Below, one piece after another: positions 1 to 12,014 of a stretch of 64,000 nucleotides of DNA. Both the position numbers and the translations under genes were made by a program. Each line of letters begins with the position of its first letter. Positions within the stretch are counted from its first letter, which is position 1. Source of the stretch: Phoma sp. XZ068 (lineage: Eukaryota; Ascomycota; Dothideomycetes; Pleosporales; Didymellaceae); assembly GCA_004835665.1 (NCBI GenBank), contig RBKR01000008.1, positions 1,054,001 to 1,118,000 of the forward strand, written 5' to 3'. The notes under the pieces are model-generated. The model was not told the origin of the DNA. It saw only the letters and a list, made by a program, of their open reading frames with translations, and did no database searches.

Positions 1-1455
1 CAGCAGGAGTGAGGACCATAGGCGAAGGGCGAGCAGAACACCAAGCTGCAAGCCGACTGGAAGGCGTGTTTGACATCTCGACGGGCCAATCGAGCCACTT
101 CATGAGCTCTGGTGTTGATGCAAATAGCTTTTCACATGCGACTATGAGTCGCGCCGACCAGCCCTTTATCCACCAAGCGGCTGTGTTCCGTGCAAGTAAT
201 ACAGCCCAGTACATTATGACAAGGACACCAACGTGGTTGTGGGCACGACATAGATCTAGAAACTCAGTACTCAGCATGGCCGACCTGTGTGCGGGGAATT
301 AGTAATGTTGATGTTTCAATACAGTGTTGATATTTAACTTACCACGTCATTATTAAGCTATGCTCTTGGCTCACTGTAGAGCACTGGGTCATTTGGATGA
401 ATGTATTGTGAAGGTTATCGATGGCCTCTATACATATGTCCCTCTGGGGCGTGTCGAGTTGATCGGCGAGTTGTTTTAGGTTCAGAAGCGGAGTGCATTC
501 TGTATCGGGTAGAGGAACTTTGTTTACAGATTCCAGCGGTTTGAGCAAATGTCTGATGATCTTGTTGTGCTGAATGTTGTCCCAGTGCCCGCCGATGGCA
601 ACTTTGACTCCACGAAGTAAATGGAAGCAATGCACAATGGTGTCAATGGGTTCCTCGGGCTCCTCGACTTGGGCCGTAGCAAGATTGTATGTGAAACAAA
701 TAGAAGAGAGAAGGAAGCAAGGAACAGCAGTCTCCAACGCTGACTCCTCCAGCAGCCTAAGGTATGTTGCAAGAGAAGCAGATATGTGTACATGGGCTTG
801 CGCAAGCAGACTAGCGCGATTCTCTTGCGCATCATTCAAGGTCCTATGCAATGCTGAGAGAGCTAGTACGCCATGGAGAAGGAACGGATGTTGGAAGGCG
901 AGTTCGATAACGCCTTCACTCCAAAGCCGTTTCTCCTGCCCATTGAGAGGATCATGGCTTAACCAGACTCGGGTTGTCCAATGATGTAGCAGTTGCATAT
1001 CTTCAAGAGTGAATTTCGGACGCGCTGCTGTTACGGGCGATGGAAGAGGACTGCTAACACAGGAGTTCTCTCGAGACATACTACTTGGCTCAACACTGGC
1101 GTACTGCGAACCACGTCCAGCCTTTGTCCCGGTCCCGGGATGCGGCCACTCGCACTTGATCGCCAGTCGAATGCAGTTTGCACATTGTGGGTGCTCCTCG
1201 TTGCACTAGAAATTTTTGTCAGCCTTCAAGTTCAAAGAGATATGGACATTGGTCGGCTTGGTAGTGCAGGACAAACTTGGCGTCTGCTGCCCAAAGACTG
1301 TGGATCAAACACGGCTCCCATTGGCTGGGGCCACTGAGCAGCCACCGAGGTACGCGAGCGGCACTTGCCTTAGTATGTCGTTTCTTACATTGTAAGCAAC
1401 CCTTTCGTGACTTCGAATGGGTTTTGCGCCTTGCTGGTAGGGCTGGCATTGGCAA
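1..1455 (-). CDS. Zn2Cys6 fungal transcription factor, C-terminal end cut by window edge
   Basis: Sequence-specific nuclear regulator of the Zn(II)2Cys6 class; target genes unknown. Exons read as 1455-1369, 1205-343 and 284 to beyond position 1. Exon 1 gives 29 residues with C-L-Q-C-K-K-R-H-T-K, and exon 2 resumes with C-N-E-E-H-P-Q-C-A-N-C, completing the six-cysteine binuclear cluster at about residues 20-45. The rest resembles the Upc2-like family: a HHWTTRVWLS segment, then helical repeats (FLLHGVLALSALH). Exon 3 (GVLVIMYWAVLLARNTAAWW...) matches the family's usual C-terminal helices. The first intron (1368-1206) begins GCAAGT rather than GTAAGT, a GC-AG intron, and falls exactly before the third cysteine. 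The 342-285 intron is ordinary GT-AG. The stop codon lies outside the window, so the C-terminus is unknown. A role in sterol control is only a family possibility. Confidence 0.85.
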
Positions 1456-1675
1456 AGGAATGGGTGGGTCAATAGTCGTGTAGTTGTCAGGGGCGTGAAA
1501 GCAAGAGTGGCAGTGTCAGAAAGGTTTCTGTAGTGCTCGCTCGGACTTGCCGTTCCGGTTGCACATGCCCCACCGAATACGAATTACGTCGCGGCCGTCA
1601 AGTTGCAGGTAGGAATCAGAGTCTAGTATCAACTACATTTCAATGCCTCATTGTAATAGCTACATGTTCGACATT

Positions 1676-2761
1676 TTAGAGCTTTGCTCGATCGTCATGG
1701 TCTGCATTGACGAGCACGTATCTGTACCGGGCCTTTCCGTCCTCCATATCTACCACGCTCTTGTTTGCATCCTTCATGTTACGCTGCTCAATCCACGGCT
1801 TGACACCCTTTTCAGCAGCAAAGGCGAGCATCTCTTCGATGTCCTTCGGGCTGCCGATGTTACTGCCACCAATCTTCACACCTTTTTGGATGAGGCTATA
1901 AGCACCGAATCTTGGTAGCTTGTCCTCTGGCGCGCCAACCTGGATGAACGTGCCATTTGTCCTCAGCAAGCGAAGGTATGACTCCAATGGCATGTCCGGA
2001 GAACTGACAGTCGAGATGATGAGATCGAGGGACTGCGAGTGTTTACGAGCCCACTTTGCATCCTCAGACGTTGCAATGTAGTCGGTTGCGCCCAGAGCCT
2101 TTGCGTCGTTCTCTTTGTTCCTCCGCCTCGAGATAGCTACGACCTTCTCACAGCCCAATGCCTTCGCGAAAAGGACACCGAAATGACCCAGACCTCCCAG
2201 ACCCACAATTCCTACTCTTTTGCCCGGTCCTGCGCCGTTCTTTTTCAAAGGTGAATACACTGTGATACCACCACACATCATTGGCGCTGCATCCTCGCTC
2301 TTCAGGCCAGCAGGAATCTTGATCGTGAAGTGCGCTGGGACACGTGCGTAGTCTGCATAGCCGCCCATGCTGAAGCTCCCATCTGGGTATTTCCCGTTGT
2401 AAGTGCCAACCATCTTGCCGCAGTGTTGCTCAAGACCTGATTTACAATCCTCGCACTCCAAGCACGAGAATGCTTGGGCACCGACACCAACTCTGTCGCC
2501 GACCTTCAGATGGTTCACTTTGTCGCCGACACGTACCACATGTCCGACGATCTCGTGCCCAACGCACACCGGGTAACGTGTGCTACCCCATCCGGAGCGC
2601 AGAGTATGGATGTCAGAACCACAGATTCCACAATGTGAGATCTTGATATCGACGTCGATGGGACTGAAAGTTTTAGGTTTGAAGGACGACCAGGTCATAT
2701 TACCCTCGGCGGCTTTGTTGTCACGACCTAGCCATCCGTGGAACTCATTTGGAGAAGTCAT
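1676..2761 (-). CDS. NADP-dependent zinc alcohol dehydrogenase (ADH6/cinnamyl-alcohol type)
   Basis: Cytosolic medium-chain dehydrogenase/reductase, 361 residues, single exon, with the usual length for the Adh6/Adh7 and plant CAD group, which reduce aliphatic and aromatic aldehydes with NADPH. Catalytic zinc ligands are visible as C47 (in GICGSDIH) and H69-E70 (GHEIVGH). The structural zinc set is C100, C103, C106 and C114. The cofactor fold shows GLGGLGHFGV followed about 20 residues later by S-R-R-R, which favours NADP over NAD. It starts at the ATG 2759-2761 (TCACCATGACTTC context on the minus strand) and ends at TAA 1676-1678. The gene is complete with no sign of damage. Substrate is not deducible from sequence; a stand-alone detoxifying aldehyde reductase is most likely. 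Confidence 0.93.
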   Translation of the reverse strand: MTSPNEFHGWLGRDNKAAEGNMTWSSFKPKTFSPIDVDIKISHCGICGSDIHTLRSGWGSTRYPVCVGHEIVGHVVRVGDKVNHLKVGDRVGVGAQAFSCLECEDCKSGLEQHCGKMVGTYNGKYPDGSFSMGGYADYARVPAHFTIKIPAGLKSEDAAPMMCGGITVYSPLKKNGAGPGKRVGIVGLGGLGHFGVLFAKALGCEKVVAISRRRNKENDAKALGATDYIATSEDAKWARKHSQSLDLIISTVSSPDMPLESYLRLLRTNGTFIQVGAPEDKLPRFGAYSLIQKGVKIGGSNIGSPKDIEEMLAFAAEKGVKPWIEQRNMKDANKSVVDMEDGKARYRYVLVNADHDDRAKL

Positions 2762-3458
2762 GGTCAGTTGAGTTTTGCAAGAACCTAAGCAAAGACTTTA
2801 ATGAAGAGGAAGGTGAGAATTTGTGAGATGTGCAGATGATTTGCAAGTGAGACAGGAGACAGAGCTACAAGGCGATCTTGAAAGGTGTAACTGAAGCGCG
2901 CCGAGCTCCATGGCGACGACGTCGCGCGTACCGAGGCATCTTCTCGTCCTTCCCCGCGAGCTCGGACATAGTTTTAGCTTACCGCCGGTCAAGACAGGCG
3001 GTCCATGACAAGGCCGTTTGATCACCTGAGGAGTTTCTGAAATCGAGGTCAATGCGACGACGGGTGGAGATGATCTACTTATATATTTGCGGAGGTGCAG
3101 ATGGACGACTTGTGGAGTCAGTACGTCACCCAAGGCCAACAAGGTACACGGACAGCTACAATCATACCTAGGTACAACGTCAAGGCTTCCGCAAGAATGG
3201 TAGAGTTGCAAACATGGGTTGACCAGATGTCTCTTCAAGCATCAGCTACTCAAGCTATAACTGTGGTTCGAGAATGACACCTGAGCCGGTCTCCAGAATT
3301 GTGTCCACGGTAAAGTCTTCAGAATAATGAATATTTGACTATGTGAGCCCTCAAAACCTTGTACTCTCGTCAAGCACAGAACAACCTCGAAATAAGTACT
3401 ACATTCAGATTTTGCCATATCATACAGTTCCGCTCCATCTCACCTCGGCCATCCCACA
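2762..3458. other. Intergenic, divergent promoter region
   Basis: Non-coding 697 bp between the divergently oriented dehydrogenase and the unknown gene at 3459. There is a TATA-like stretch (CTTATATATTTG) near 3074-3086. Short open frames here lack ATG starts or coding character. Confidence 0.6.
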
Positions 3459-4300
3459 ATGACCAGTTCAAGACGGCTCCGACAGCTGGAAGAAGAAGAG
3501 CAACTCAGAAAACTATCCAACCGCAGAACCCCAATCCTCAAGTCCCTCCAAAAAGACCGCCAAAACATGTCCAAATCCAACACCGAGCTCCGCAAAGAGC
3601 GCAACTTCAAAGAATCCCCCCTGAGAGCCAGCTGGCCGATCCTACCACCGCTCCCCGTTCGGACACTGGATGCCTTCCCAGTCGGCACACCTCCCCTCCT
3701 GCAAAATCGAGGATCTCGCATTCAGAAAGCGAGAAGTATATGCGGCGCCTTAGGAATCCAAACGCGAGACGTGAACCTTGTATTGAGAATACCCGAGGGT
3801 GATAAAGAAGGTAACACACGATGGACTATATATCACAAACCAGGGGAAACAGTACTGCCACCAGAAGAATACCTAACTATGTTGATCACACTCGACTTCA
3901 AGAAATACGGGACACAGATTCCGACCGCCATAAGCACAATCCGGCGTACCTTGGTGCAACACAACGACACCAAAAGCTTACTTATCGAGTTCCTCGACTT
4001 CAACTGCTCGCGCATCGGACTCCCACTAGACGTCCTCGATTCCACCATTACGACGCCCGCAAGGCGTGGAGATCACAGGGCTTGCAAGACGCCCTCAGTG
4101 CATTTACGAAGGATAGGAGATGTACAACTATGGAATGTCTCGCTCGGTTCCCGGAAATCAAGACGTATGATGAGAGGTACGATGATCGGTGGTCTGCTGC
4201 AAGCATGAAAGGGCAACCGACGATCTTGATTTGTGCGCGCGACGCGGATGATCCACGGTGGTGGTCGACGACTTTGCCGGACATGCTAATGGTGTTGTAA
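3459..4300 (+). CDS. Unknown fungal protein with an internal frame break
   Basis: I do not recognise the family. The frame from ATG 3459 (context CACAATGACC) is coding-like for about 195 residues: a basic, Glu/Gln-rich N-terminus, a proline-rich middle and a folded-looking part (RWTIYHKPGETVLPPEEYL). After about 4040 that frame becomes arginine-rich nonsense. The frame two bases further on (codon starts congruent to 4055) is strongly protein-like to a TAA at 4298-4300, with many Trp and acidic residues (RCTTMECLARFPEIK, DADDPRWWSTTLPDM). No GT..AG pair with a branch site was seen to bridge the change, so I read a one-base loss (or error) between about 4035 and 4070. It may be a recent pseudogene or an assembly error; restored length would be about 280 residues. 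Confidence 0.55.
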
Positions 4301-5089
4301 GAAATATTTGTGTAGGCTGACTGATAGAAACGCATTGTTACGAGGATCCAGTCGTGGTCGCCTGACGTGGCGGAGTGCAGCTGGCCTTACATTGGCATGA
4401 TTGAGTTGTGCGGTAGGATACAGTGTGCTGGGCATTAACATTAGCCAAAACCATCACGACAGTTCAAGATGGAAGAAGAGTTGGAGGTATTCAAATGTCA
4501 TTTGATACTAGCTTTCGCCATCTTTTGTACAAAAGCACCATGAGCATTCCAGCACCACAGTGATCCAACAAAGAAACATCCTCCAAATCTGCCTCGTACA
4601 GTAGAATTACTACAAACAAGCCGCTGCGGACGCATCGTGCGGTCCGCGCGCTCAAGCCAACACATCAAATGCCGGGATTAGATTACAGAAGAGAAAGAAA
4701 CCCGCTCGTCGTCAACGCTTTAGAGGGATATAAAAGCATGCCGCTATGTGCAAATGCTTATGAACAAAGGAAAGGTAGCAAGATACAACCAAAGGCGAAA
4801 GAAATAGTGTCGATGTGTCCAGAGATGAAAGGAAAATTTTGGATCAAGAAAGGAAGCAGTGCTATGCACTGGGCAGGTATCAAAACGAACGAGTACAAAT
4901 GAAAGTAAAATCAGGGTTGAAAACAAGAATGCAAGCAAGGAGATAGTGACAGGCACCGGGAAGTACTGCTAACCAGTCGGTGTTCCTGAAGGTATATGCA
5001 AAACGAACAGGCAGCCGCGAATCCGAGGACGCCGTCGCCAGATATGTAAAAGCCAAATCGTGGGTCTCATATACAAGGGTGAGAATGAA
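4301..5089. other. Intergenic, no gene seen
   Basis: Non-coding 789 bp between convergent genes, presumably two 3' untranslated regions. AT-rich tracts occur (for example 4780-4850). The small open frames here (such as 4669-4902) have no recognisable product. Confidence 0.5.
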
Positions 5090-7281
5090 TCAAGTTGAAG
5101 ATGCCGTGTGGCTCTTCTTTCGGCCGAAGATGGTACGCGTGCGGCTCTTGTCGCGGGGCTTCTTCTCAGAGTTGCCCTTCTTCGATGATCGTCCGGAGCG
5201 GACAGAACGAGCGTCGGAGGTGCTGGTGTTGTCGTCGTTGTACTTGTCTTTATAGATCCTAAAGTGGTGTTAGTAATGCCGCGAGTAAAGTAAGTGGTGG
5301 GCGGTACTGACCAGCTGTTACCAACCATGCTGACTCCTTTGGCTTCAGCAGAGCGGTAAAACTTGGCAGCCTTCTTCATGTCCTTCTTGCAGCCAACACC
5401 TTCAGCGTAACAGTAACCCGCTTCGACCAAGGCGTCAGGGTCGCCCCAGCTTCCTGCGATTTCGTAGCAGCGAAGAGCAAGCGGCTTGTCCTGGGCAGCA
5501 CCCCACCCGTTCATGTAGCACTTGCCGAGCTCGTAGATTGCAACGGCATATTGCGCGCGATGTTGTTTCCTCTTGATCACGTCGGTTGACTGTCCTTGTT
5601 CATCGTCTGCAATCTCAAGATGACCAGAATCAACAGCACGACGCAGCCACTGCAGTGCTTCTGCTTTGTTTTCGCGCATTCCCCAGCCATGGCGGCAGGC
5701 GAGGCCATACCAGAGCATCGCCTCAGGAAGCCCTCCACGGGCTGCCAAACGCAGATGGTAGGTAGACTTCAACAGCTCACCCTTCTCATGCAGCTCAATA
5801 CCAATATCGCAATGCTCCTGAGCAGTGACTTCTGCATTACCGGCAGTGGCAGCACGGATGGTGCTGTTGCTGGAAGTAAGCGATGGGGCCTGTGGCGACC
5901 GATTCTGGTCGAAGGAACGCGGTGGTGATTCTGGTGAAGGTGGTCTTTTCTGTCCTTTAGACTGGTCCCAGGTGATTTCCCTCTTAAAGAAATCCTCGAT
6001 GCCGATAGATCGGCGATCAAGCTTCCTGCCGCGGGGCAGGTCGAATGTAGTGTACGTGTAAGATGGTGCGGGGTTGTTCGAATAATCGCCTGAGCGGCGG
6101 AAATCCTCACTGGCCATGCTGACAGGAGTATGTATTGTCTCGTTGCCGTAATTATTGGGTCCATCACTAGAGTCCATGCGCTTGAGGTTGCTGTCACAAG
6201 AAGGCCTCATGAAGACACTCTCGTCCGACGGCTGTCGGGAAGGCATGTCAAGCGACGGCCTGACACAGTCGATGGAAGGTCGGGTACTCTGCCGGCTGAT
6301 TGGTCGAGAGAAGTTGAAGGCAGGGCGGGGGAGAGGACCGTTGAGTGAGTGTTCCGAAGCCGCAGAAGGGGAGCGAGGCATGGTTGTAGTGGGTGTAAAA
6401 GGGGACTGCGTGCGAGACAGGCTGGAGCTAGGGGACAGAGCTCTGTTGCGCGGCAAAGAATCGTAGGAGCCACTCAGTGGCATATCGTCAACTTCGTCAG
6501 AGCTGTCATGCACAGACCTGATGCTTGGTGACAGTCTCGGAGAGAGTTGAGAGTGGGTGCTGGCTTTCCTTGGGGAAAGCAAGTTGGAACGTGGATATGA
6601 GCGGGGCATCGAGTCGGAAGACGGTTTCCTCTGGGGGCTCAAGAATAGTTGAGAAGTTGGTGTTGGGCCAGTAGGGCTGATGGGCGTAGCCTCTCGGACA
6701 CCGATGCGAGGTTCCACGGAGTCAGGCGAGTGCGACCGGGGAATGTCGAAGTAGCCCTGCGGCGGGCTGGCGGGACTCATCTCCCCAATGGCGGCAAGAG
6801 GACTGCGTGCGGGCAGCGACTGGGCGTACTCGGACTCATCGTTGCTAATTTGCGCGTAGACCGACTTGTGCTTGTCGGACACGTGCGGGCGAGGGGATGT
6901 CTCGGCAGGCGGCGCGACAGCACCGGCTGAGATGGGGCCAAGGTCCTCGTTGGGAGAGCTGACGGTCGACGACAGCGAGGAGAAGTAGCCGGAGCGGTTG
7001 CCGAACTCATTCTGGATGGTGAGCGGCGCCAGTCTGCTGAGACGGCGACCGCTCTTGTCGGCCTGCTCGAAGCGCTTTGCCAGCAATCGTCCCTGCAGCG
7101 CAAGGGCGTCCAGCGGAGAGAGTGCAGGCGGTGCCTCGCCGGCGCGCGGGCTGGGGAGGTCTGCGAGCGAGAGGTTGCCCATGCTGACGCTCGCGGAACT
7201 GGCGACGCTAGCATTGCGGGGAGGTTCGTGAGAGAAGGAGCGCAGCCCAAGGGCAGCTGGGCGCTCCGGTCGGTCCACCAT
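5090..7281 (-). CDS. Sel1-repeat protein, DSF2/nif1-like cell-cycle or septation factor
   Basis: Two exons, 7281-5312 and 5258-5090, joined through a 53-bp GT..AG intron (donor GTCAGT), give 712 residues. The first 480 are disordered, Ser/Pro-rich and full of SP/TP sites (SPRAGE, LSPRKAS, LSPSIRS), as expected of a kinase target. Residues about 487-655 carry Sel1/TPR-like repeats: GLPEAMLWYGLACRHGWGM, AIYELGKCYMNGWGA and DALVEAGYCYAEGVG. The C-terminal tail after the intron is basic and ends in KSHTASST. This order (long disordered N-terminus, Sel1 block, basic tail) is that of the fungal Dsf2/Nif1 family; S. pombe Nif1 inhibits the Nim1/Cdr1 mitotic kinase. Functional transfer is inference. 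Without the intron the frame would run on in low-complexity sequence, so the splice is preferred. Confidence 0.85.
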
Positions 7282-8557
7282 GGCGGAGGTAAGTGGGCAG
7301 CGAGAGTGTTGTTCAGTAGGCGCGAGGAGATGTCATGGAGTGGAACGGACGGTGACGCTGGGTCGTCATGCGTGCAGTGAAACGTGCGACTGTCAGGCCG
7401 GGGTCAAGCAGAGGCAGATTTTAGGGTGGCGGGCGCCAACGCCGCTGCTGCGCTGTCTGGAACTGGAACAAGGAGAGCCGTGCCGGGATGCGAGGCGGTG
7501 CAGAGGGGTGGTGTCGTCGTTTGTTGGAGAAAGTGTCGATCAATCGACATGGAAGGGGCCTGGGGCTCCAATGGGTATTTTTGGGGGGGCAACAGTGAAG
7601 GAGCGTGGACGACACACGGTCGAGGGAAGGTGGCGGCGGCGAGAGACACTCCAGGCCTCACGATGGACAACCTGAGAAAGCGAGGCACCTTGTTGCGGGT
7701 GCACCCAAACTTTTGACCTCCTGAAATCGCTTGGCAGGACGAGCACATGTGCATCAAACCAGCTTTGTCTGGGGAGCCCTCCTTGCGCACTAGGCTCACT
7801 CCAATCGGGTAGCAGATAGACCAGGCCCTGCGTCGAGGCGTCGAAGCCCGTTGCGCCGTCAGCCAGCAGCCGCTACGGCAGTGCCATGAATAGCATCCAT
7901 TGGCGCGAGATCAGCGTCCTCCAGATTGCGCACAATACCAGCGGGCAAGACGTGGCGACCCCTCTTGACGCGCTCTGGTAGCACAAACTTTGCCTCTGCG
8001 AACGACATCTTCACAGTCTGACAGCCATATGCAGGTACCGTTCGGGCTTCAGCGCACGCTATGGCGTTTCACCAGGTTTAATTCGCCCAGCGGCCGCCTG
8101 CCAGTTTTGGACACCACCCGTTGCCTGGTGGCGCCCACTGCGCGTCAAACTTCATTTTGGCGCTCAGCGGGAGTGGAGACACAGCGGGGCACATTGCGTC
8201 TGCACCTCATCAAACTCGCGAACGACTGTTCATCTGGCGAGCGGCGCGGGAGCTGAGAATTTTCTATTGTTTGCGTACCCAGTGACAACACTGGTTGCGT
8301 GAGTTGATGGGTATGCTTGCTAGCTTCGACGATCCAATAAACTTCGTATTCTTACAACACCTTTCCTAATTGTTTGCAGACAACCGAAATAAGCTTCCAG
8401 ATGCAAGTGCAGCGTGACCAATCATTACTCGTACCTAGTCGCGTCATGCTCCAGACTTTTCCAACGCTTGATCTGCATTCTATCGGTACTCGGGTAGCAG
8501 CCAAGGCCAACGTCGTCAGGTCCACTGCACGGAACGCGTATCGGCATCATAGCTGGC
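7282..8557. other. Intergenic, upstream of the Sel1 gene; no gene seen
   Basis: Non-coding 1.3 kb carrying the promoter and leader of the Sel1-repeat gene and the 3' end of the DUF1776 gene. A G-rich tract (GGGGGGGC) lies at about 7581. Candidate open frames lack an ATG start and match nothing. Confidence 0.5.
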
Positions 8558-9941
8558 TCACGCGACGGCCTCGACTCTCTCCCACGACTGCACGCTGTCC
8601 TCCAACTTCGGCCTGGATGCTGTGTCGAGCGACACACGTCTCAGGCCCATCATCCAGCCCACCAACCCGGAAGGTACCCAGTCTCCTACGATTCCATAGG
8701 TCACACTACCTCGGCCAACACGCCAGATCTTCCGCGGACGCTTCTGGGTCATTGCGTCGAAGACGGCATTGTGCAATTCACGTAGGGAAGTTCCATGGCT
8801 GTTTTGGTTGAACAGCCCTCGACTTTGCCCTACGCGCTCCTGGTTGGTAAAGTTGTTCGCGTACAACTGTCGTGTTGTTGTGGGCCATGCGAGTGGGCTT
8901 GGCGTTGCTTTTGTTTGGAGGTGGTGTTTCGGACCGACGTTTGAGTAATCAAATGTCCCTAGATGGAATTGGATGACATCAATACTAAGGGTCCCAAGCT
9001 CGCCTCTTAATGTTGCAAGGAAACCCTCGAGCGCGGCTACGACCGTAGTTTCAACACTGTGGAATGGCGGTCGTAATGACGCAACAATGCTCGGGGTAAG
9101 CATGAGTACCCTTGACTTGAACTGACAGATGGTTGGTAGCAGCGCCTGCGTCACCGCTATTGTGTTTAGTACTTTGGCGTTCAATGCGTCCGACCATAGC
9201 TCTGGATGAACCGTCTCTATCGGCCCTGTAGGAAAGATCAGATCGGGCACAAGAACCACGCCTCGAAGGTTCAGATTGTGCGGACTTGCGCCCTGGAAGG
9301 CGGCGTGTGGCCTTGTGAGCATGGTGTTGAAGCGCTCCATAGCTTCTTGTGTACCCATGGTGTCTGCGACGTCCAAGTGGAGCGGCCTCACATCTGCTCT
9401 CGATTCACTCAGGACCTGCTGTTCCTCGTCCATGCTCGAGCACACAATGTATACGATGAAGCCGCGGCGCTCCAGATCGAGTGACAGCGACCGCGTAATG
9501 GGCGAGTTTGGCGGTCCGGCGATCACCACGACCTCGCGCCTGGCACCATTGCTTGCGCGCCTTGCCCTCCTCTTCCGGTTGTGTGATCTACTCTGCCTCC
9601 ATAGCATGTAGCTCCCTGTGCCAAAGAATGCAACAATCGCTGCAGTGAGTGCGCGGTTCCTTGACACCCAGTCCTGGAGTCGCTCGATGTAGGCACCCGT
9701 CACACGATGTGGTGGAGGCGGAGGCGACGGTCGCGCGTATTCAGGCAGCCAGTGGTCGGGGACATGTCGTTTGACATAGCCAGCTACATTCGCAAAGTGT
9801 CGGTCACTAGCATCCCAGACCGACCCTGTGAAACTCCGTACGTCTTTTGTATAGTCCGCAAGCTAAGTCCGGTCAGCGCAGTTGGCGGTGTCGAGCGTCA
9901 GCACTCACCACATCCAGAAGGTGCGAGTTGTCGGAGGACAT
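8558..9941 (-). CDS. DUF1776 family protein (SDR-like fold, membrane-anchored)
   Basis: Two exons, 9941-9909 (11 residues, MSSDNSHLLDV) and 9862-8558, with a 46-bp intron (GTGAGT..TTAG); 445 residues in all. After a proline-rich segment (SPPPPPH) comes a hydrophobic helix (ALTAAIVAFFGTGSYMLW) and an Arg-rich cytoplasmic anchor. Then there is a Rossmann-type start (VVVIAGPPNSPITRSLSLDL) and an SDR-like body with VLNTIAVTQALLP and SRVLMLTPSIVA. This is the architecture of fungal DUF1776 proteins, short-chain dehydrogenase relatives without an assigned reaction. The usual SDR YxxxK pair is not evident, so activity is doubtful. The downstream in-frame ATG at 9703 would drop the leader; the spliced start is preferred because the upstream exon keeps frame and has clean splice sites. 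Confidence 0.85.
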
Positions 9942-10534
9942 GATTAACACACTACAGTGTAGGAGCTCAACTGCAGGAGAAAAGTTTAAGTCCGATTACA
10001 AGATCCTTATCGATCGTCAAAGGGCAAGTGATCTAAGCGTGCAAGCTTCGGCCCACTTTAGCTACGTCAAGCCGGGTTGGCACGTGAGCATACACCTTTG
10101 CGCCACTACGACGACGCCGCGCTGGGTTGCCTGACTTCGCTCGCCCCGTCGCGAAGCCAAAGGCTGCTGACTACAGCAGATCCACAATATCCCACCTGTA
10201 TCGCGTTCTATATTCGGAGCTGGAAAGTCCTTTGTTGCGCACAACGACTCCGTTGCAGTTTTGACTTTGACCTCAATGTCGCTTGCCAGCGACGCGTGAA
10301 TAACTGCGTGGTAGCTTACGTGGCCGAGCTCTGCAGCATTGCTCTTCACTTTATTTTCTTATTTGTACTGCTTCCGCGTGGTTCTCGACTCTTCTCCGCC
10401 CATGTCTTCTTCAGCTTGGATACCCCTTCCAATTTCTGTCTACTCCTGAGTAGCCGGACAACTTCTCAGCCCCACACAATTCAGCAACCTCATTACAGCC
10501 TCTCTACCAACGATCTCGCCCGGGAACGAGCAGG
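9942..10534. promoter_or_regulatory. Shared divergent promoter region (DUF1776 gene / WSS1)
   Basis: The 593 bp between two divergent start codons. The part next to WSS1 (10380-10530) is pyrimidine-rich, typical of fungal transcription starts. No specific operator is recognised. Confidence 0.45.
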
Positions 10535-12014
10535 ATGAAGGAAATAGACGCGCATTTCGATGCGTATGAGCATCTCAAGCACCTACCAAGAGATGGTGAA
10601 GCGTTACACATGCTTCGCAAGGCTGCGTCTATGGTCAAGCCTATGATGCGAAAGCGCGGCTGGAAAGTGGGTACATTGGCAGAGTTCTTACCAGATGAGC
10701 CGCAACTACTAGGTAAGCCACCTTGTAGGGCTATGAGGGCCAGCGGCTAAGCATGCTGTAGGTCTCAACATCAACCGCACAGAAAGAATTCTCATTCGGT
10801 TGAGATACCATCATGATTCTAGGCAGTTCCTATCCATGGAGCAGGTGACAGATACATTGCTCCACGAACTCTCGCACATTGTTTTTGGACCCCACAATGT
10901 CGACTTCAACAATCTCTGGAATGAGCTTCGTGATGAGCATCAGTCGCTGCTCATGAAGGGCTACACAGGCGAAGGTTTCCTTACACAAGGCCAGAAGCTT
11001 GGAGGTAGGCGTATACCAGTAGATGAGATGCGTCGTACAGCTAGAGCAGCCGCCGAAAAGCGCAAAGCTACGACGAACAAGAATGCTGGTGGTCATCGGC
11101 TAGGTGGTGCTCCGGTATCACGAGGTGTCGATATGCGCAAGGTCATCTCAGACGCAGCTACACGGCGGACAAGCATTACTGAGGGGTGTGCAAGTGGTAG
11201 TGCTCAAGCTGACAACTTGCTCCATCAGCAGGAGCAGGATGGATTCAGAACCACAGCTGAACAGAATGACGGAAACGACGAGGCGATTGCACGAGCGCTA
11301 CAAGACCTGCTGTACGAGGAGGAGATGCAGAGGCTTGAGCAACTTGGCGCTCCGACAGGTTCTGGTGGACTTGCATGGGATCGGCAGAACGGCCTACAGT
11401 TCGATAGCGATCCACCATCGCGAACAGGTTCACCGACAGCAAGTGCATCATCAGGTTTGAGCTGGACCAAAGAGAATGGACTGTCTTCAATTCCAGCACC
11501 AGCCACATCACAACGACCATTCCCTCCTCGTACATCATCCAATCCTACGCATGGGCGCCCTGTATCTCGCCTTGTGACAGAGACGCCCAGACCATCCTCT
11601 TCGTCACGCACAAATCGACCAGAATCACGTTTGTTGACGCAGGACGAACAAGAGCGTCGCAACAAACAGCTTCCGCCCACGCCGTCACCTACTTCGCCCC
11701 GCGTCCCTACCAACCCCAATGAGTGGGCATGTCCGCAATGTACGCTTCATAACCCCCTCGATTTCCTGCAGTGTGGCGTGTGTGGCCTGGAGCAACCTCC
11801 TCAACCGATTCCACAGAACAAACGTTTCGGTCCTTCGCACACAGCGCCCAGTTTACCAGCACCGCCGCCGCAGTCGGGACTGAGAGGGCCAGGTGCAACC
11901 CCTTTTGAACCAGCCAAAGGCAGAATTGGCTGGAATTGTTTGCAGTGTGGTACATTCATGGAAAACGAGTGGTGGACTTGTTCCCTCTGCGGTACCATGA
12001 AGAATGATTCTTAG
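10535..12014 (+). CDS. WSS1: WLM-domain DNA-protein-crosslink metalloprotease, Wss1/SPRTN type
   Basis: Two exons, 10535-10712 and 10762-12014 (49-bp intron), give 476 residues. The WLM domain fills roughly residues 1-170 and holds the zinc-metalloprotease motif HELSH at about 94-98, extended to HELSHIVFGPH. The C-terminal half is low-complexity with two RanBP2-type zinc fingers: W-A-C-P-Q-C...C-G-V-C at about 381-400 and W-N-C-L-Q-C...C-S-L-C near 449-470. Wss1 proteases cut proteins covalently trapped on DNA and use C-terminal SUMO- and Cdc48-binding motifs; the nuclear repair role is taken from that family. The start ATG at 10535 gives the conserved N-terminal helix. The intron sits between LLG and LNINRTERILIRLR, a conserved core strand, so the joint is secure. 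Confidence 0.93.

Noticed and set aside
4669..4902. Small ORF of 77 codons beginning with ATG
   Set aside because: Lys/Met-rich without domain or signal peptide, located in a convergent 3' region; not supportable as a gene.
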